Shown one piece after another: positions 7,887-15,943 of a DNA stretch of 64,000 bases. The notes beneath the pieces are model-generated. The model was not told where the DNA came from. It worked only from the letters and a program-made list of their open reading frames with translations, and ran no database searches. This DNA is from Candidatus Gastranaerophilales bacterium. Lineage in GTDB: Bacteria; Cyanobacteriota; Vampirovibrionia; Gastranaerophilales; Gastranaerophilaceae. A program made the translations under genes and the position numbers. The DNA lies in NCBI GenBank assembly GCA_944326545.1, contig CALVEH010000001.1, positions 73,422 through 137,421 on the forward strand. Direction: 5' to 3'. Every line of letters starts with the position of its first letter. The first letter of the stretch is position 1.

Positions 7887-8844
7887 TTTCATATCCCGCT
7901 TTAATTGATTTTAAAATTTCCACAAATTCATTTTTAACACTGTCAGGCGTTAATATTTTACAATCTGCACCGAATGATAATATTCTTTGATAAAAGTTAA
8001 ATTTATTGTTAACCGTTGCCAAAATTTTAAGAGAATATTCTCCATCTGATAATGTTTCTTGTATTTGTTCATACTCATTGGCAATAAAAGTTTTTGCACT
8101 ATAACCTTTTAAAACATATTCAACATCAACTGATGTTTTTATAAAATCGTCATCTGAAGCTTTAGGAGCTTTGTACAAATCTGTATTAATTTCTTTAATT
8201 TTGTCTATTCTCAAATATCCAAAACTATCGTATTTTAAATTATGTCCCCAAACATATAACTTTTCATTTTCAAAGGTAATATACTCCGGTGAAAATTCAA
8301 GATTTTCCAGACCATGTTTAGGTGATTTGTAAACAAATACAGCTTTTCTTTTTGTTTTGATAAAAAGAAGCAAATTATTTATTATATCTAAACTTATTTC
8401 GTTAAAAGGATGCTTGGTGCATAAAATTTCTCGTGATTGTTCATCAGGAGCAAACTTTGATATCTTTAAATACAAGTTATTTAAATAAACCAAAAAACGC
8501 CAATCACCGTTTGAAACAACGCAATTTCTAAACGTTTGCAAAGCATCAATTTGTTCTTTTGACAGCAAAACATTAAACGGATGACTTTTCAACACGTATT
8601 TATTATTAGTTTTTTGTGTTGGTCTGCTTATAATACAGCCTGCTTTTCTCAACGTGTTGATTGTGTTTGTAATAGTATCTTTTGAAAGATCCTTTTTAAT
8701 TATAGGATCAGCTTCCAGAATCTCAACTAATTCGTCCCTTGATAAAGGTTTTTGAATTAATTGCATAATCAAGAACAAAGCTCTATAACCTGTTTTGGTT
8801 ATATTACTTTTGTCTGTATGATGTTCTGTTTGTAAGAAATTCAT
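7876..8844 (-). CDS. WYL-domain-type transcriptional regulator (first of tandem pair)
   Basis: The 322-residue protein has an N-terminal winged-helix region (TGYRALFLIMQLIQKPLSRD, about 18-37, then SKDTITNTINTLRKAGCII). A central WYL-like beta domain follows (RKAVFVYKSPKHGLENLEFS..., KLYVWGHNLKYDSFGYLRID, about 166-215), with a C-terminal extension. It shares this whole arrangement with the downstream gene, so the two are paralogues. No Shine-Dalgarno sequence is visible: the start codon is 2 bases from the end of a dispersed repeat (8847-8963), which therefore forms its 5' leader. Overlap with the next gene is about 11 bases. Confidence 0.75.
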   Translation of the reverse strand: MNFLQTEHHTDKSNITKTGYRALFLIMQLIQKPLSRDELVEILEADPIIKKDLSKDTITNTINTLRKAGCIISRPTQKTNNKYVLKSHPFNVLLSKEQIDALQTFRNCVVSNGDWRFLVYLNNLYLKISKFAPDEQSREILCTKHPFNEISLDIINNLLLFIKTKRKAVFVYKSPKHGLENLEFSPEYITFENEKLYVWGHNLKYDSFGYLRIDKIKEINTDLYKAPKASDDDFIKTSVDVEYVLKGYSAKTFIANEYEQIQETLSDGEYSLKILATVNNKFNFYQRILSFGADCKILTPDSVKNEFVEILKSIKAGYENVG

Positions 8845-8846
8845 TA

Positions 8847-8963
8847 TTCTAATCTAGTGTCGTCTTTTTCACTTCGAGCCTTCGAAGCTCAAAGACTCAC
8901 CTTTTCAATGTGTTGCTCAAAAAATTTGCTCACGTCCCTTGTCGCAAATTTTTCTCGAACACC
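8847..8963 (-). repeat. Dispersed intergenic repeat, copy A
   Basis: Read on the minus strand, the element begins GTTCGAGAAAAATT and ends GACACTAGATTAGAA two bases before a start codon. Its last 51 bases (8847-8897) match 60827-60877 at 50 of 51 positions in opposite genomic orientation. The first part also resembles the copy at 25227-25342. The end contains the near-palindrome GCTTCGAAGGCTCGAAG. It fills the gap between the activase-type gene and the WYL regulator. Confidence 0.8.
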
Positions 8964-8965
8964 AT

Positions 8966-10030
8966 CTATTGCTTAGAAACTTTAATGTTCTTAACTGATG
9001 TTTCCTTTACAGAATCATTGATGCTAATTTTATTAACAATACTCGCACGTTTTTTGCGGAAAAGCATGTCAGTAAAGGCTTCAATTCTTGTTATAAAACC
9101 TGCTTCACCTGTTTGTTCGTCAACAGAAAGATTCAAAACAGGCTTGTTAAACTTTCTTGCAGCTCTTGAAATTCTTTCAACCATAATAGAATCAGGTCCG
9201 CAACCAAACGCATTAATTGTAATAACACCGTCAATATTGTTGTCTTGTAAATAATGACCTGCTGCACCTGTCATCTCGTATTCATTAGCCCAATAAAGCT
9301 TAGAATCCATAGCGGAAATACCTTCTTTTAACTGTTCAAGAGAAAGTTGCTCTGCAGTGTATGATTTAACATCTAATTTTTCGAGCTTATCAAATATTTT
9401 CATTGATATACGGTCGTCAAACAAATTGTAATTGTGAGCAAGAACCGCAACACTTATAGGATAAGATTTTTGGTTATTAACAATCACAACCTGACCTTTT
9501 TTGGCATGGTTTAGTGCTTTTTCAAAAGGTATGCCTGAATTAAGCATGATTTTAAAGTTATTTAAAACTTTCCAGCCTTCTTTAGATGCTTCTTTAATTC
9601 TTTTTTCATCAGTAATACCAAACGGAGCAACCGCTTCTTTTAAGAAAGAATACAACCCTCTGTTTTTTTCTGACTTATCTAAAGTAGCATCAATAATAGT
9701 AAAATCTCTTTTAACAACATTCTTAATCAAATCGGGAAGTCCTCTGATTTTAGAACAGTTGTAAATTTTGTGATCTATAGATTGAATAGAAGGTACAAAA
9801 ATTTTATCAACGCCTTTGTCTAATAAATTTAAGATATGTCCGACATATACTTTTATCGGCAAGCAAGTTTCTGATACAACAAGAGCTGAACCATCAGACA
9901 TAGTTTGTTTTGTAGTCTTGTCTGATAAAACTACCTTGATACCGAGATTTTCAAAAAAACCGTACCAAAACGGAAAATAATTGTAATAAGACATAGCTCT
10001 CGGAATACCTATTTGCATTGTTTCGGACAT
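8966..10030 (-). CDS. Acyl-CoA dehydratase activase-related protein (DUF2229 / HgdB-like)
   Basis: This 354-residue protein belongs to the family of 2-hydroxyacyl-CoA dehydratase activase-associated proteins. It opens with QIGIPRAMSYYNYFPFWYGF and ETCLPIKVYVGHI, both family signatures. It also has an INAFGCGPDSIM motif near residue 270. Conserved cysteines (in ETCLP, IYNCSK and AFGCGP) could ligate a [4Fe-4S] cluster. The ASKHA ATPase half normally fused or adjacent is absent here, so the partner must lie elsewhere. The ATG at 10030 with AGAAGGAA upstream is preferred over the TTG at 10033. The physiological reaction is not known. Confidence 0.75.
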   Translation of the reverse strand: MSETMQIGIPRAMSYYNYFPFWYGFFENLGIKVVLSDKTTKQTMSDGSALVVSETCLPIKVYVGHILNLLDKGVDKIFVPSIQSIDHKIYNCSKIRGLPDLIKNVVKRDFTIIDATLDKSEKNRGLYSFLKEAVAPFGITDEKRIKEASKEGWKVLNNFKIMLNSGIPFEKALNHAKKGQVVIVNNQKSYPISVAVLAHNYNLFDDRISMKIFDKLEKLDVKSYTAEQLSLEQLKEGISAMDSKLYWANEYEMTGAAGHYLQDNNIDGVITINAFGCGPDSIMVERISRAARKFNKPVLNLSVDEQTGEAGFITRIEAFTDMLFRKKRASIVNKISINDSVKETSVKNIKVSKQ

Positions 10031-10337
10031 CAAAATTTCCTTCTAGACTTTTACTATATACAGACTTAATTATAAATCAAAAAAAATTTTTTAAACTATA
10101 GCTCACTGACTAAAAAAATTTGCAACTATTTTGTTAACGCCTCAAACACTACAGCGATAGTAGCATGAAACGTGTTCGGCACCTGCTACATTTTTAACAA
10201 TACTTAATAAAAGAAACAAAAATAAGTGTATAGGGTACACATATTTGTAAAATTATGTTAAAATAATCGATACAATTAGCAATTTATTAGTGTGTTTTGC
10301 ATTAAACATTCATGTGTGAAGACTTTGGTAGGGATAA
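10031..10337. other. Intergenic region with one strong hairpin
   Basis: No gene is visible. At 10160-10189, GTAGCA pairs with TGCTAC around an inner GTG/CAC stem, and a run of five T follows (10191-10195). This looks like a plus-strand terminator or small RNA end, but no plus-strand gene precedes it. The rest is AT-rich leader for the gene at 10338. Confidence 0.4.
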
Positions 10338-11327
10338 ATGAAGTTACAACCAATCAGTTATACAAAACAGCCACAAAACCTAAATACGGAGCATAATAAC
10401 AAAGGCAAAAGCCCATCCTTTAAAGGCGTTGGCGTAGGTTTGGCTACTTTCATCGAAAATAACGGATTCTTAGGTGAATTCTTAACCATCGATACAGTAG
10501 GTATGATGGCGCCAAGAACAGTTCAAGGTTATTTAAGAAACAGAGAAGATTTAGGCCACTTAAACTATAAAGCAGGTCGTGAAGAAGCAGTACGTGAGTT
10601 ATTATCAGGCCCTGCATTTTTCTACGTACCTTTGACTGTATTAACACTTGCAGGTTTGTTACGTGGTAAGGCTGCCAAAGTTCAAGCTAAAGTTCTTGAC
10701 GGTTTCAAACCAATTATGCAAAACACTGCTGTTGAACTTAAGAATGCAGCACAAACAAAAGCTAACTTTGTTAAAACAGTTGTTAGTGATGCGTTCAAAG
10801 GTTATACAAAAGAAACAGGCTTGATTGATGAAATCACCAACCTTATGAACCGCAACGTTACAGAAAAATTAAGCTTTACAGACAAGATTTCAAATATATT
10901 CAAAAGCAAAGCAAACAAGAAGGTTACTCCTTCTATGCTTAGAGCACAAGCTGACGAGCTTATGGTTAAATTAAACAAAGCTAACGGCAAATTCCTTGAT
11001 AATGCTTCTACAATAGAAGTTGGCGGTCAACAACATAACATCACTACATTCTTTAAAGATATGTCAAATTATCTTGACGACTTTACTCAAAAGGCTGCTA
11101 AAACAAGCGAATCAACAGAAAACTTTATTGACAAATTCCACAAGCAAGCTAAAAATTTACGTTACATAACAAATATCCTTGCAGTTGGTGCATTATCAGC
11201 TTTCTTGTGTATAATTCCAAAATTGTACCAAACAGGTGACAAATTCCCTGGTGTTGAAGGTTTGGAAAACAACGCAAATCCTCAACCAACAGGTACAGAA
11301 AACAAACAAGCAAAGGAGGCTGCATAA
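10338..11327 (+). CDS. Lineage-type membrane protein with N-terminal PSFKG motif
   Basis: I do not recognise a named family for this 329-residue protein. The first 30 residues are polar and Asn/Gln-rich, ending in SPSFKGVGVG. Hydrophobic segments follow at about 90-112 (SGPAFFYVPLTVLTLAGLL) and near 275-297 (ITNILAVGALSAFLCIIPKL). A long helical soluble portion lies between, and the tail is polar. It is directly abutted by a gene of similar plan (11328), with the TAA and ATG adjacent. A ribosome site GGTAGGGA precedes the ATG. The pair is probably an envelope-associated complex of this lineage; that is inference. Confidence 0.7.
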   Translation: MKLQPISYTKQPQNLNTEHNNKGKSPSFKGVGVGLATFIENNGFLGEFLTIDTVGMMAPRTVQGYLRNREDLGHLNYKAGREEAVRELLSGPAFFYVPLTVLTLAGLLRGKAAKVQAKVLDGFKPIMQNTAVELKNAAQTKANFVKTVVSDAFKGYTKETGLIDEITNLMNRNVTEKLSFTDKISNIFKSKANKKVTPSMLRAQADELMVKLNKANGKFLDNASTIEVGGQQHNITTFFKDMSNYLDDFTQKAAKTSESTENFIDKFHKQAKNLRYITNILAVGALSAFLCIIPKLYQTGDKFPGVEGLENNANPQPTGTENKQAKEAA

Positions 11328-12278
11328 ATGATTATTAACAGTTATTCAGCAGCAACTCCGCGTGCTAATTACACACAAAACAATACTAAAAACCAACCTT
11401 CATTCGGTAATAAAGGTGTTGCCAGAATGGCTTTTGAAAAACTGGGTGAAGCTTGTGATATTTCACCAAACGGTTCATTAACACGTTCAATGTTCTTTAT
11501 CGTTGCAACATTGTTTATGCTTGGCGGTAGATTCTTTGAATCACGAAGCAACGACGAAAAAAGAGAAGTTGTTACACGTGACGTTCCTGCTGTAGCTCTT
11601 TCTGTAGCAGGTGCACCGTTAATTAACAAAGCTGCAGCTTACGCAGTTACAAAACAATCTGGTGTACCGATTGTTACTCTTGGAGAAAAGAAAAACTTAT
11701 TGTCAGCAGAGTTTAGAGGTCAAAAAGATTTGGTTAACTGGTTCTCAGACCTTGCTAAAGCTGACGATGCGTTGGTTAACTTCTCAGAAACTATTAATAA
11801 ACACGGCGGAAATTTACAAAAAGTATTTAAAAAACTTGGTTTTACAGATTTGTTAAAAGCTGTTACCGAAAAAACAGACAACAAAGGTATTCTTGATGCA
11901 ATCAAGGAAGGTAAAGCTAACGGAACAGAAGCATTCAAAAACCTTGAAAAAGCATTAAAAGCTATCAAACCTGATAACAACTTGCTTTCTTTTGCGAAAA
12001 AAGCTCAAGCAGCAGTAAAACTCGGTGGTATTGGCTTTATGGCTGCAACATTAGGTTATTTCTTACCTCACTTGAACATCATTACAACTAAGAAAAAATA
12101 TCAGAAAAAACTTGATGAAGGAAAAATCACTCAAGAAACTTTTGATTTGAGAATGCAAAGAACATCTCCGGTATTTAGAGTTTCATCAGGTATATTGAGT
12201 TTCCACAGATCATCTGCTCAAAAAACTTTCAAAAATCTTTTGAGCATGATGGACACATCAAAAACAAATCAAGCTTAG
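11328..12278 (+). CDS. Lineage-type membrane protein with N-terminal PSFGN motif
   Basis: This 316-residue protein has the same plan as its upstream neighbour. An Asn/Thr-rich N-terminus ends in QPSFGNKGVARM. A hydrophobic segment follows (SMFFIVATLFMLGG, about 55-68), then REVVTRDVPAVALSVAGAPL, comparable to EEAVRELLSGPAFFYVPL next door. A helical soluble region and a second hydrophobic stretch come last (GGIGFMAATLGYFLP, about 235-250). Its start codon follows the neighbour's stop without a gap, and AAGGAGGCTGCATAA supplies the ribosome site. It overlaps the convergent gene at 12275 by 4 bases. Function unknown. Confidence 0.7.
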   Translation: MIINSYSAATPRANYTQNNTKNQPSFGNKGVARMAFEKLGEACDISPNGSLTRSMFFIVATLFMLGGRFFESRSNDEKREVVTRDVPAVALSVAGAPLINKAAAYAVTKQSGVPIVTLGEKKNLLSAEFRGQKDLVNWFSDLAKADDALVNFSETINKHGGNLQKVFKKLGFTDLLKAVTEKTDNKGILDAIKEGKANGTEAFKNLEKALKAIKPDNNLLSFAKKAQAAVKLGGIGFMAATLGYFLPHLNIITTKKKYQKKLDEGKITQETFDLRMQRTSPVFRVSSGILSFHRSSAQKTFKNLLSMMDTSKTNQA

Positions 12279-12520
12279 TTGAATCTCATTTGCTGGATTT
12301 CGATTTCATCGATGTCGCATAGTTCGTTTGCTATGTCGATAGCGGCTTTGTCGTCGATTATTTCTAACAGAATTAGACCTGTTGGTGAGCATTTGCCGTT
12401 TTTTTCTTCATGTAAGCCGAGTCTTGTTTTTATGAGACAGCCGTATTTTGTCAAAATTTCTTGAACAGAAATTGCATTTTCCAAACGGTTGTTAATTTTT
12501 ATGCCTATAATTGTTGTCAT
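12275..12520 (-). CDS. TM1266-like small regulator (ferredoxin-fold, ACT/NikR-C-like)
   Basis: This 81-residue protein resembles the TM1266 family (iron-only hydrogenase system putative regulator), which has a small beta-alpha-beta ferredoxin fold related to the NikR C-terminal domain. The matching pattern is GIKINNRLENAISVQEIL, then GCLIKTRLGL, CSPTGLILLEI and a C-terminal IDEIEIQQMRF strand. A GGAG-type ribosome site precedes the ATG. No hydrogenase genes are in the window, so its partner is unknown. It follows the hsp20 gene on the same strand but is separated from it by a terminator. Confidence 0.6.
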   Translation of the reverse strand: MTTIIGIKINNRLENAISVQEILTKYGCLIKTRLGLHEEKNGKCSPTGLILLEIIDDKAAIDIANELCDIDEIEIQQMRFN

Positions 12521-12534
12521 AACTTACTCCTTTT

Positions 12535-12572
12535 GATAAAAAACCCGCTTTTAATTAGGTATAAAGCGGGTT
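12535..12572 (-). terminator. Rho-independent terminator of hsp20 gene
   Basis: Read on the minus strand, AACCCGCTTT (12563-12572) pairs with AAAGCGGGTT (12542-12551) and is followed by a T run. It lies directly after the Hsp20 gene. Confidence 0.85.
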
Positions 12573-12587
12573 ATTAAATGAATCCTG

Positions 12588-13040
12588 TTATTTTACTTCT
12601 AATTTTTTAGTTTCTTCTTCTGGTGATTTTAATTTAGGAAGGTCAAGACGCAGGACACCATCATTCAGATGAGCTTCGGATTTAGAGACATCAATTTCGT
12701 GAGGAAAATACACAGTTCTTGAATAGTTACCGTAAGCAAATTCTGTTTTATGATATTTTTTATTTTTTTCTTCTTTTTCTTCTTGTTTTTTGGCAGAAAC
12801 AGTCATATAAGATTTGTTTAAATTAATATCAATATCTTCTTTTTTTATACCCGGAACTTCTACTTTAACAGCATATTCATCGTCGAATTCTTTTATATCT
12901 ATTGGGATTGTCAAACCGTTAGTTTCTTTTTCCAAAACATATTCAGGAAAAACAGAATCAAAACTTCTGCGTAAAATAGAATTAATTTCTTCATTCAACG
13001 TATTCATAAAAGTATCGGGTTTTCTGATTAAATATTTCAT
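12588..13040 (-). CDS. Hsp20 / alpha-crystallin small heat-shock protein
   Basis: This 150-residue protein is an ATP-independent holdase chaperone. Its alpha-crystallin domain spans about residues 45-140. Key parts are PIDIKEFDDEYAVKVEVPGI, the edge strand with YMTVSA, and the signature NYSRTVYFPHEIDVSKSEAH followed by GVLRLDLPK. A short N-terminal arm and a C-terminal tail (KKLEVK) are present; the classic I-x-I tail motif is not obvious. It has a strong AAGGAG ribosome site and its own terminator, so it is probably monocistronic. Confidence 0.93.
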   Translation of the reverse strand: MKYLIRKPDTFMNTLNEEINSILRRSFDSVFPEYVLEKETNGLTIPIDIKEFDDEYAVKVEVPGIKKEDIDINLNKSYMTVSAKKQEEKEEKNKKYHKTEFAYGNYSRTVYFPHEIDVSKSEAHLNDGVLRLDLPKLKSPEEETKKLEVK

Positions 13041-13091
13041 TTTTATCTCCTTAAAAAATCATTGGTGGGATTTTTATGAATACATTTTGAA

Positions 13092-13131
13092 CAAAAAAAA
13101 TGATACTTACATTGCCTGCAAGTATCATTTT
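13092..13131 (-). terminator. Rho-independent terminator of the 13158 gene
   Basis: On the minus strand a 12-bp stem (AAAATGATACTT at 13097-13108 pairing with 13120-13131) is followed by eight T residues. Confidence 0.85.
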
Positions 13132-13157
13132 GTAATTATAAAAATTAATAAAACAGA

Positions 13158-13469
13158 TTATTCTTCATCCTTATACATAGCATCGTATGAAGCTAATTGT
13201 TTCTTTTTAAGGTTGTGTACAACCGCATCAACCAAGAAATCATAAGATTTCATTTTAGTAATTTCCGGAGTGAACTCTCTAATCAAAGAAGCTCTAACAA
13301 TTTCTTCGAGCTTGTCGTTTGCTGTTTCTGTATCATTGTCAGAACAAATCATATCTATATATTTAGAATTGACTTTGTAGTCTTGCATTTGAGAAAACAT
13401 CAACCATTTAAGTCGTGGCTTAATTGATTTTAGTTGTTTCACAATTTTTAAGTTTTTCAAATTAAACAT
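13158..13469 (-). CDS. Hypothetical protein, 103 residues
   Basis: This basic, helical, soluble protein is not recognised. The N-terminus is Lys/Leu-rich (MFNLKNLKIVKQLKSIKPRL). An acidic centre (CSDNDTETANDKLEEIV) is followed by further helices and a DEE end. There is no signal peptide. It is a single-gene unit with a good terminator, which supports it being real. Confidence 0.55.
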   Translation of the reverse strand: MFNLKNLKIVKQLKSIKPRLKWLMFSQMQDYKVNSKYIDMICSDNDTETANDKLEEIVRASLIREFTPEITKMKSYDFLVDAVVHNLKKKQLASYDAMYKDEE

Positions 13470-13650
13470 ATCTAATTCCGCCTATTAATTAACCTTATAT
13501 GATAACTTCACACAGATATAAAGTTGTCTCAAAAATTAAATTTACTTATTTAGTACATGCCCTTAACAAATTGTTACCTTAAATAACATTATTAGTATTG
13601 TCGTTTTTTTTAGGCTTTTTGTCAATGTTTTGCCCCATTTTAAATTGTGA

Positions 13651-13675
13651 AAGCCGGCTTAAAATAAGCCGGCTT
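13651..13675 (-). terminator. Strong hairpin, possible terminator of the small gene
   Basis: Two copies of the self-complementary AAGCCGGCTT surround AAAAT, giving a 10-bp GC-rich stem in otherwise AT-rich DNA. On the minus strand it lies 37 bases beyond the stop at 13712. The T tract is poor, so it could be an RNA-stabilising structure instead. Confidence 0.5.
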
Positions 13676-13711
13676 GATTTAAAATCTATTCAATTGTTAT
13701 CAAAAGCTGGG

Positions 13712-13870
13712 TTATTCCCAACACAATTTATTTTTAAACTTTTTCTCCTTCTTTCTAACTTTAATACATTTTTTTTCATTGAACATAAGCTTGATGCCTT
13801 CTAATTCTTGTTGAAGTTCTTCTAAAGCCATGTCTGTGTCCATGTCCAAGTACATGTTCTTTGAAATCAC
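13712..13870 (-). CDS. Small hypothetical protein, 52 residues, GTG start
   Basis: On the minus strand a GGAGG box (13878-13882) lies exactly 7 bases before a GTG codon (13868-13870). The frame runs 52 codons: an acidic helix (MDTDMALEELQQELEGIKLM), then a very basic tail rich in Lys. A second start, ATG at 13855, is possible. The acidic-then-basic layout and the ideal ribosome site make it likely a real small protein of unknown role. Confidence 0.55.
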   Translation of the reverse strand: MISKNMYLDMDTDMALEELQQELEGIKLMFNEKKCIKVRKKEKKFKNKLCWE

Positions 13871-14039
13871 GAATACGCCTCCAATTATGTAATCCTACGA
13901 ACCGTAATTTTTCATCCCTCTGGTTCATATTTCCTATTACGGCAATTTTTTTCAAAACTTTAGAGAAATTATGTAAAGCTTTATAAAATTGTTTCTTTTC
14001 TTAACAAAACAAGATACAATGTGGTAGGAGGAGATTATA

Positions 14040-15155
14040 GTGGATAAACCTGAAGTAATTTTTGATATAAACGGATTTTTAAAAAAAGCTGTAGCTGAAA
14101 ACGTTTCAGACGTACATTTAAGGATAGATGAAGTACCTGTTGTAAGAAAAGACGGGAAGATTATAAAAACAAACTATCCTGTTATTAAGGAAAAAGATAT
14201 TTCTCATGTATTAAATATCGTATTGCCAAAATATTTGAGAACAAAAGTTCAATCAGCTTTTGACTTGGACTTTTCATACGAAATTAAAGGCGTTTCCAGA
14301 TTCAGAATCAACATGGCACGCCAAATGGGGAATACTTCTCTTGTATTCAGAATTATCCCTTATGAAATACCGACTTTCCAACAATTAAAATTACCGCCTT
14401 CTTTAAACATGTTTTCTAAATTTAATAGTGGAATTGTTCTTGTAACAGGTCCTACAGGTAGCGGTAAATCAACAACTATTGCTTCTTTGATTGATTTGAT
14501 AAACAAAAACGAAAGAAAACACATCATTACAATCGAAGACCCTATTGAGTTTATCTACTCAAATAAAAACTGTATTATTACTCAAAGACAGGTAGAAATT
14601 GACACATTGTCATTCCCGGATGGTGTAAAATATGCACTAAGACAAGACCCTGATGTAATTCTTATTGGTGAAATTAGAGACTTAGAAACACTTTCAAGTG
14701 CGATGAAAGCAGCAGAAACAGGCCACCTTGTTATTGCATCTTTGCACACAAACGATGCAATCCAAACAGTAAACAGAATTGTGGGTATGTTTGATCCTAA
14801 AGACAGAGAAGGAGTAAGAAAACAACTCGCAGAAACACTCAAGGCCTGTGTTGCTCAAAAACTTATACCTCTAAAAAGCGGTCACGGTCGTATACCTGCT
14901 TGCGAAATCATGGTTGTTACACCAACTATTAAAGACTTTATCATTAAAGACGAATTGGAACAAATATACGACCTTGTTAAAAAAGGTTCTTATAACGACA
15001 TGATTACGATGAACATGTCATTATTCCAATTAATAAAAGAAGATCTCATCTCTAAAGATGTAGCAATTGATGCAAGTGACAACAAAGTCGAAATCGAACA
15101 AATGTTGAGGGGAGCTTACCACGGAACTGTCGATAAATTTGATATTCAGTTCTAG
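14040..15155 (+). CDS. pilT: Type IV pilus retraction ATPase, PilT family (copy 1)
   Basis: This 371-residue secretion-type ATPase carries an N-terminal PAS-like domain (SDVHLRIDEVPVVRKDGKII). The core has Walker A GPTGSGKST (about 139-147), the Asp box TIEDPIEF, Walker B DVILIGEIRDLET and the His box GHLVIASLHTNDA. The conserved AIRNLIRE motif of classical PilT is not evident. The C-terminus has instead a PTIKDFIIKDELEQIYDLV segment in the matching place. PilT powers pilus retraction in twitching, adhesion and DNA uptake. The GTG start is supported by AGGAGGAG 6 bases upstream. It leads the plus-strand run into recO. A second PilT is encoded at 28339. Confidence 0.92.
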   Translation: MDKPEVIFDINGFLKKAVAENVSDVHLRIDEVPVVRKDGKIIKTNYPVIKEKDISHVLNIVLPKYLRTKVQSAFDLDFSYEIKGVSRFRINMARQMGNTSLVFRIIPYEIPTFQQLKLPPSLNMFSKFNSGIVLVTGPTGSGKSTTIASLIDLINKNERKHIITIEDPIEFIYSNKNCIITQRQVEIDTLSFPDGVKYALRQDPDVILIGEIRDLETLSSAMKAAETGHLVIASLHTNDAIQTVNRIVGMFDPKDREGVRKQLAETLKACVAQKLIPLKSGHGRIPACEIMVVTPTIKDFIIKDELEQIYDLVKKGSYNDMITMNMSLFQLIKEDLISKDVAIDASDNKVEIEQMLRGAYHGTVDKFDIQF

Positions 15156-15170
15156 GCGTTTTAGCATGCC

Positions 15171-15932
15171 ATGCAAAACTTTACTACTAATGCAATAAAT
15201 CTAAAATCTTATAACTTGTCGGAAACTGACAAGATTGTTGTCATGTATTCAAAAGAAAAAGGCATTATAAGAGGTGTTGCAAAAGGAGCTAAAAAAACCA
15301 CAAGCAAACTCGGCGGCAGAATGGATTTGTTAATTGCAAACAAACTTATGCTTCATAAAGGCAAAAACCTTGATACAATCTGTCAGGCAGTTGCAATAAA
15401 CACGTTCAAAAACACCCGCAATGATATGGATAAACTTTTTTATTCCATATACTGTTCCGAGGTTGTACATAGCTTTGGTATAGAAAATGACCCAAACAGC
15501 GAAGAAATTTATGAACTGTTTTATACAACATTGGACGCAATCTCAAAAGCCAAAGACAAAGTTGCGTTGTTGCTTGCTGTTTTAAAATTTCAATTAAAAA
15601 TAACACATATTGCCGGCTACTCTCTTGAGCTTGAAACCTGTGCCTGCTGCGGTGGAGCACTGGATAAAGAAGAAATATATTTTTCTCCAGAAAGCGGGGG
15701 AACGGTTTGTCTTGAATGTGCAAAACATTCAATAAAAAAGGTTAAGCTTCACTACAAGCTAAGAGACTTTTTAAACACTCTTTTGCAAATGGATTTTAAT
15801 GCAAAAACAAAATATGACGAACTGGCAACGGAAAAAATATGCAATTTTTGCGTTGAATTACTGAAAAAACACGTTGAACAGTTTGCCCCAAAAAAAATAA
15901 AATCATCACAAATGTTGGAAATAATAAAATAA
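15171..15932 (+). CDS. recO: DNA repair protein RecO
   Basis: This 253-residue protein has the RecO plan. An N-terminal OB fold (NAINLKSYNLSETDKIVVMY, then KGIIRGVAKGAKKTTSKLGG) is followed by a helical domain. A zinc-finger-like Cys set (CACCGG near residue 158, CLECAKHS near 183) comes next. RecO loads RecA with RecF and RecR during gap repair. It begins 15 bases after pilT, lacks an obvious ribosome site, and is 11 bases from deoC, so it is probably coupled within an operon. Confidence 0.9.
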   Translation: MQNFTTNAINLKSYNLSETDKIVVMYSKEKGIIRGVAKGAKKTTSKLGGRMDLLIANKLMLHKGKNLDTICQAVAINTFKNTRNDMDKLFYSIYCSEVVHSFGIENDPNSEEIYELFYTTLDAISKAKDKVALLLAVLKFQLKITHIAGYSLELETCACCGGALDKEEIYFSPESGGTVCLECAKHSIKKVKLHYKLRDFLNTLLQMDFNAKTKYDELATEKICNFCVELLKKHVEQFAPKKIKSSQMLEIIK

Positions 15933-15943
15933 GGAATTTTTAG

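Larger units (their letters stand above)
13470..14039. other. Intergenic region containing a small minus-strand gene and a GC-rich hairpin
   Basis: This 570-base gap is not empty. It holds a probable 52-residue gene (13712-13870, minus) and the hairpin AAGCCGGCTT-AAAAT-AAGCCGGCTT (13651-13675), which would lie downstream of that gene. The 13470-13640 part shows nothing recognisable beyond AT-rich runs. Confidence 0.5.

Noticed and set aside
13598-13804. 68-residue plus-strand Leu/Phe-rich frame
   Set aside because: It overlaps the better-supported minus-strand small gene, has no ribosome site and spans a palindromic hairpin.
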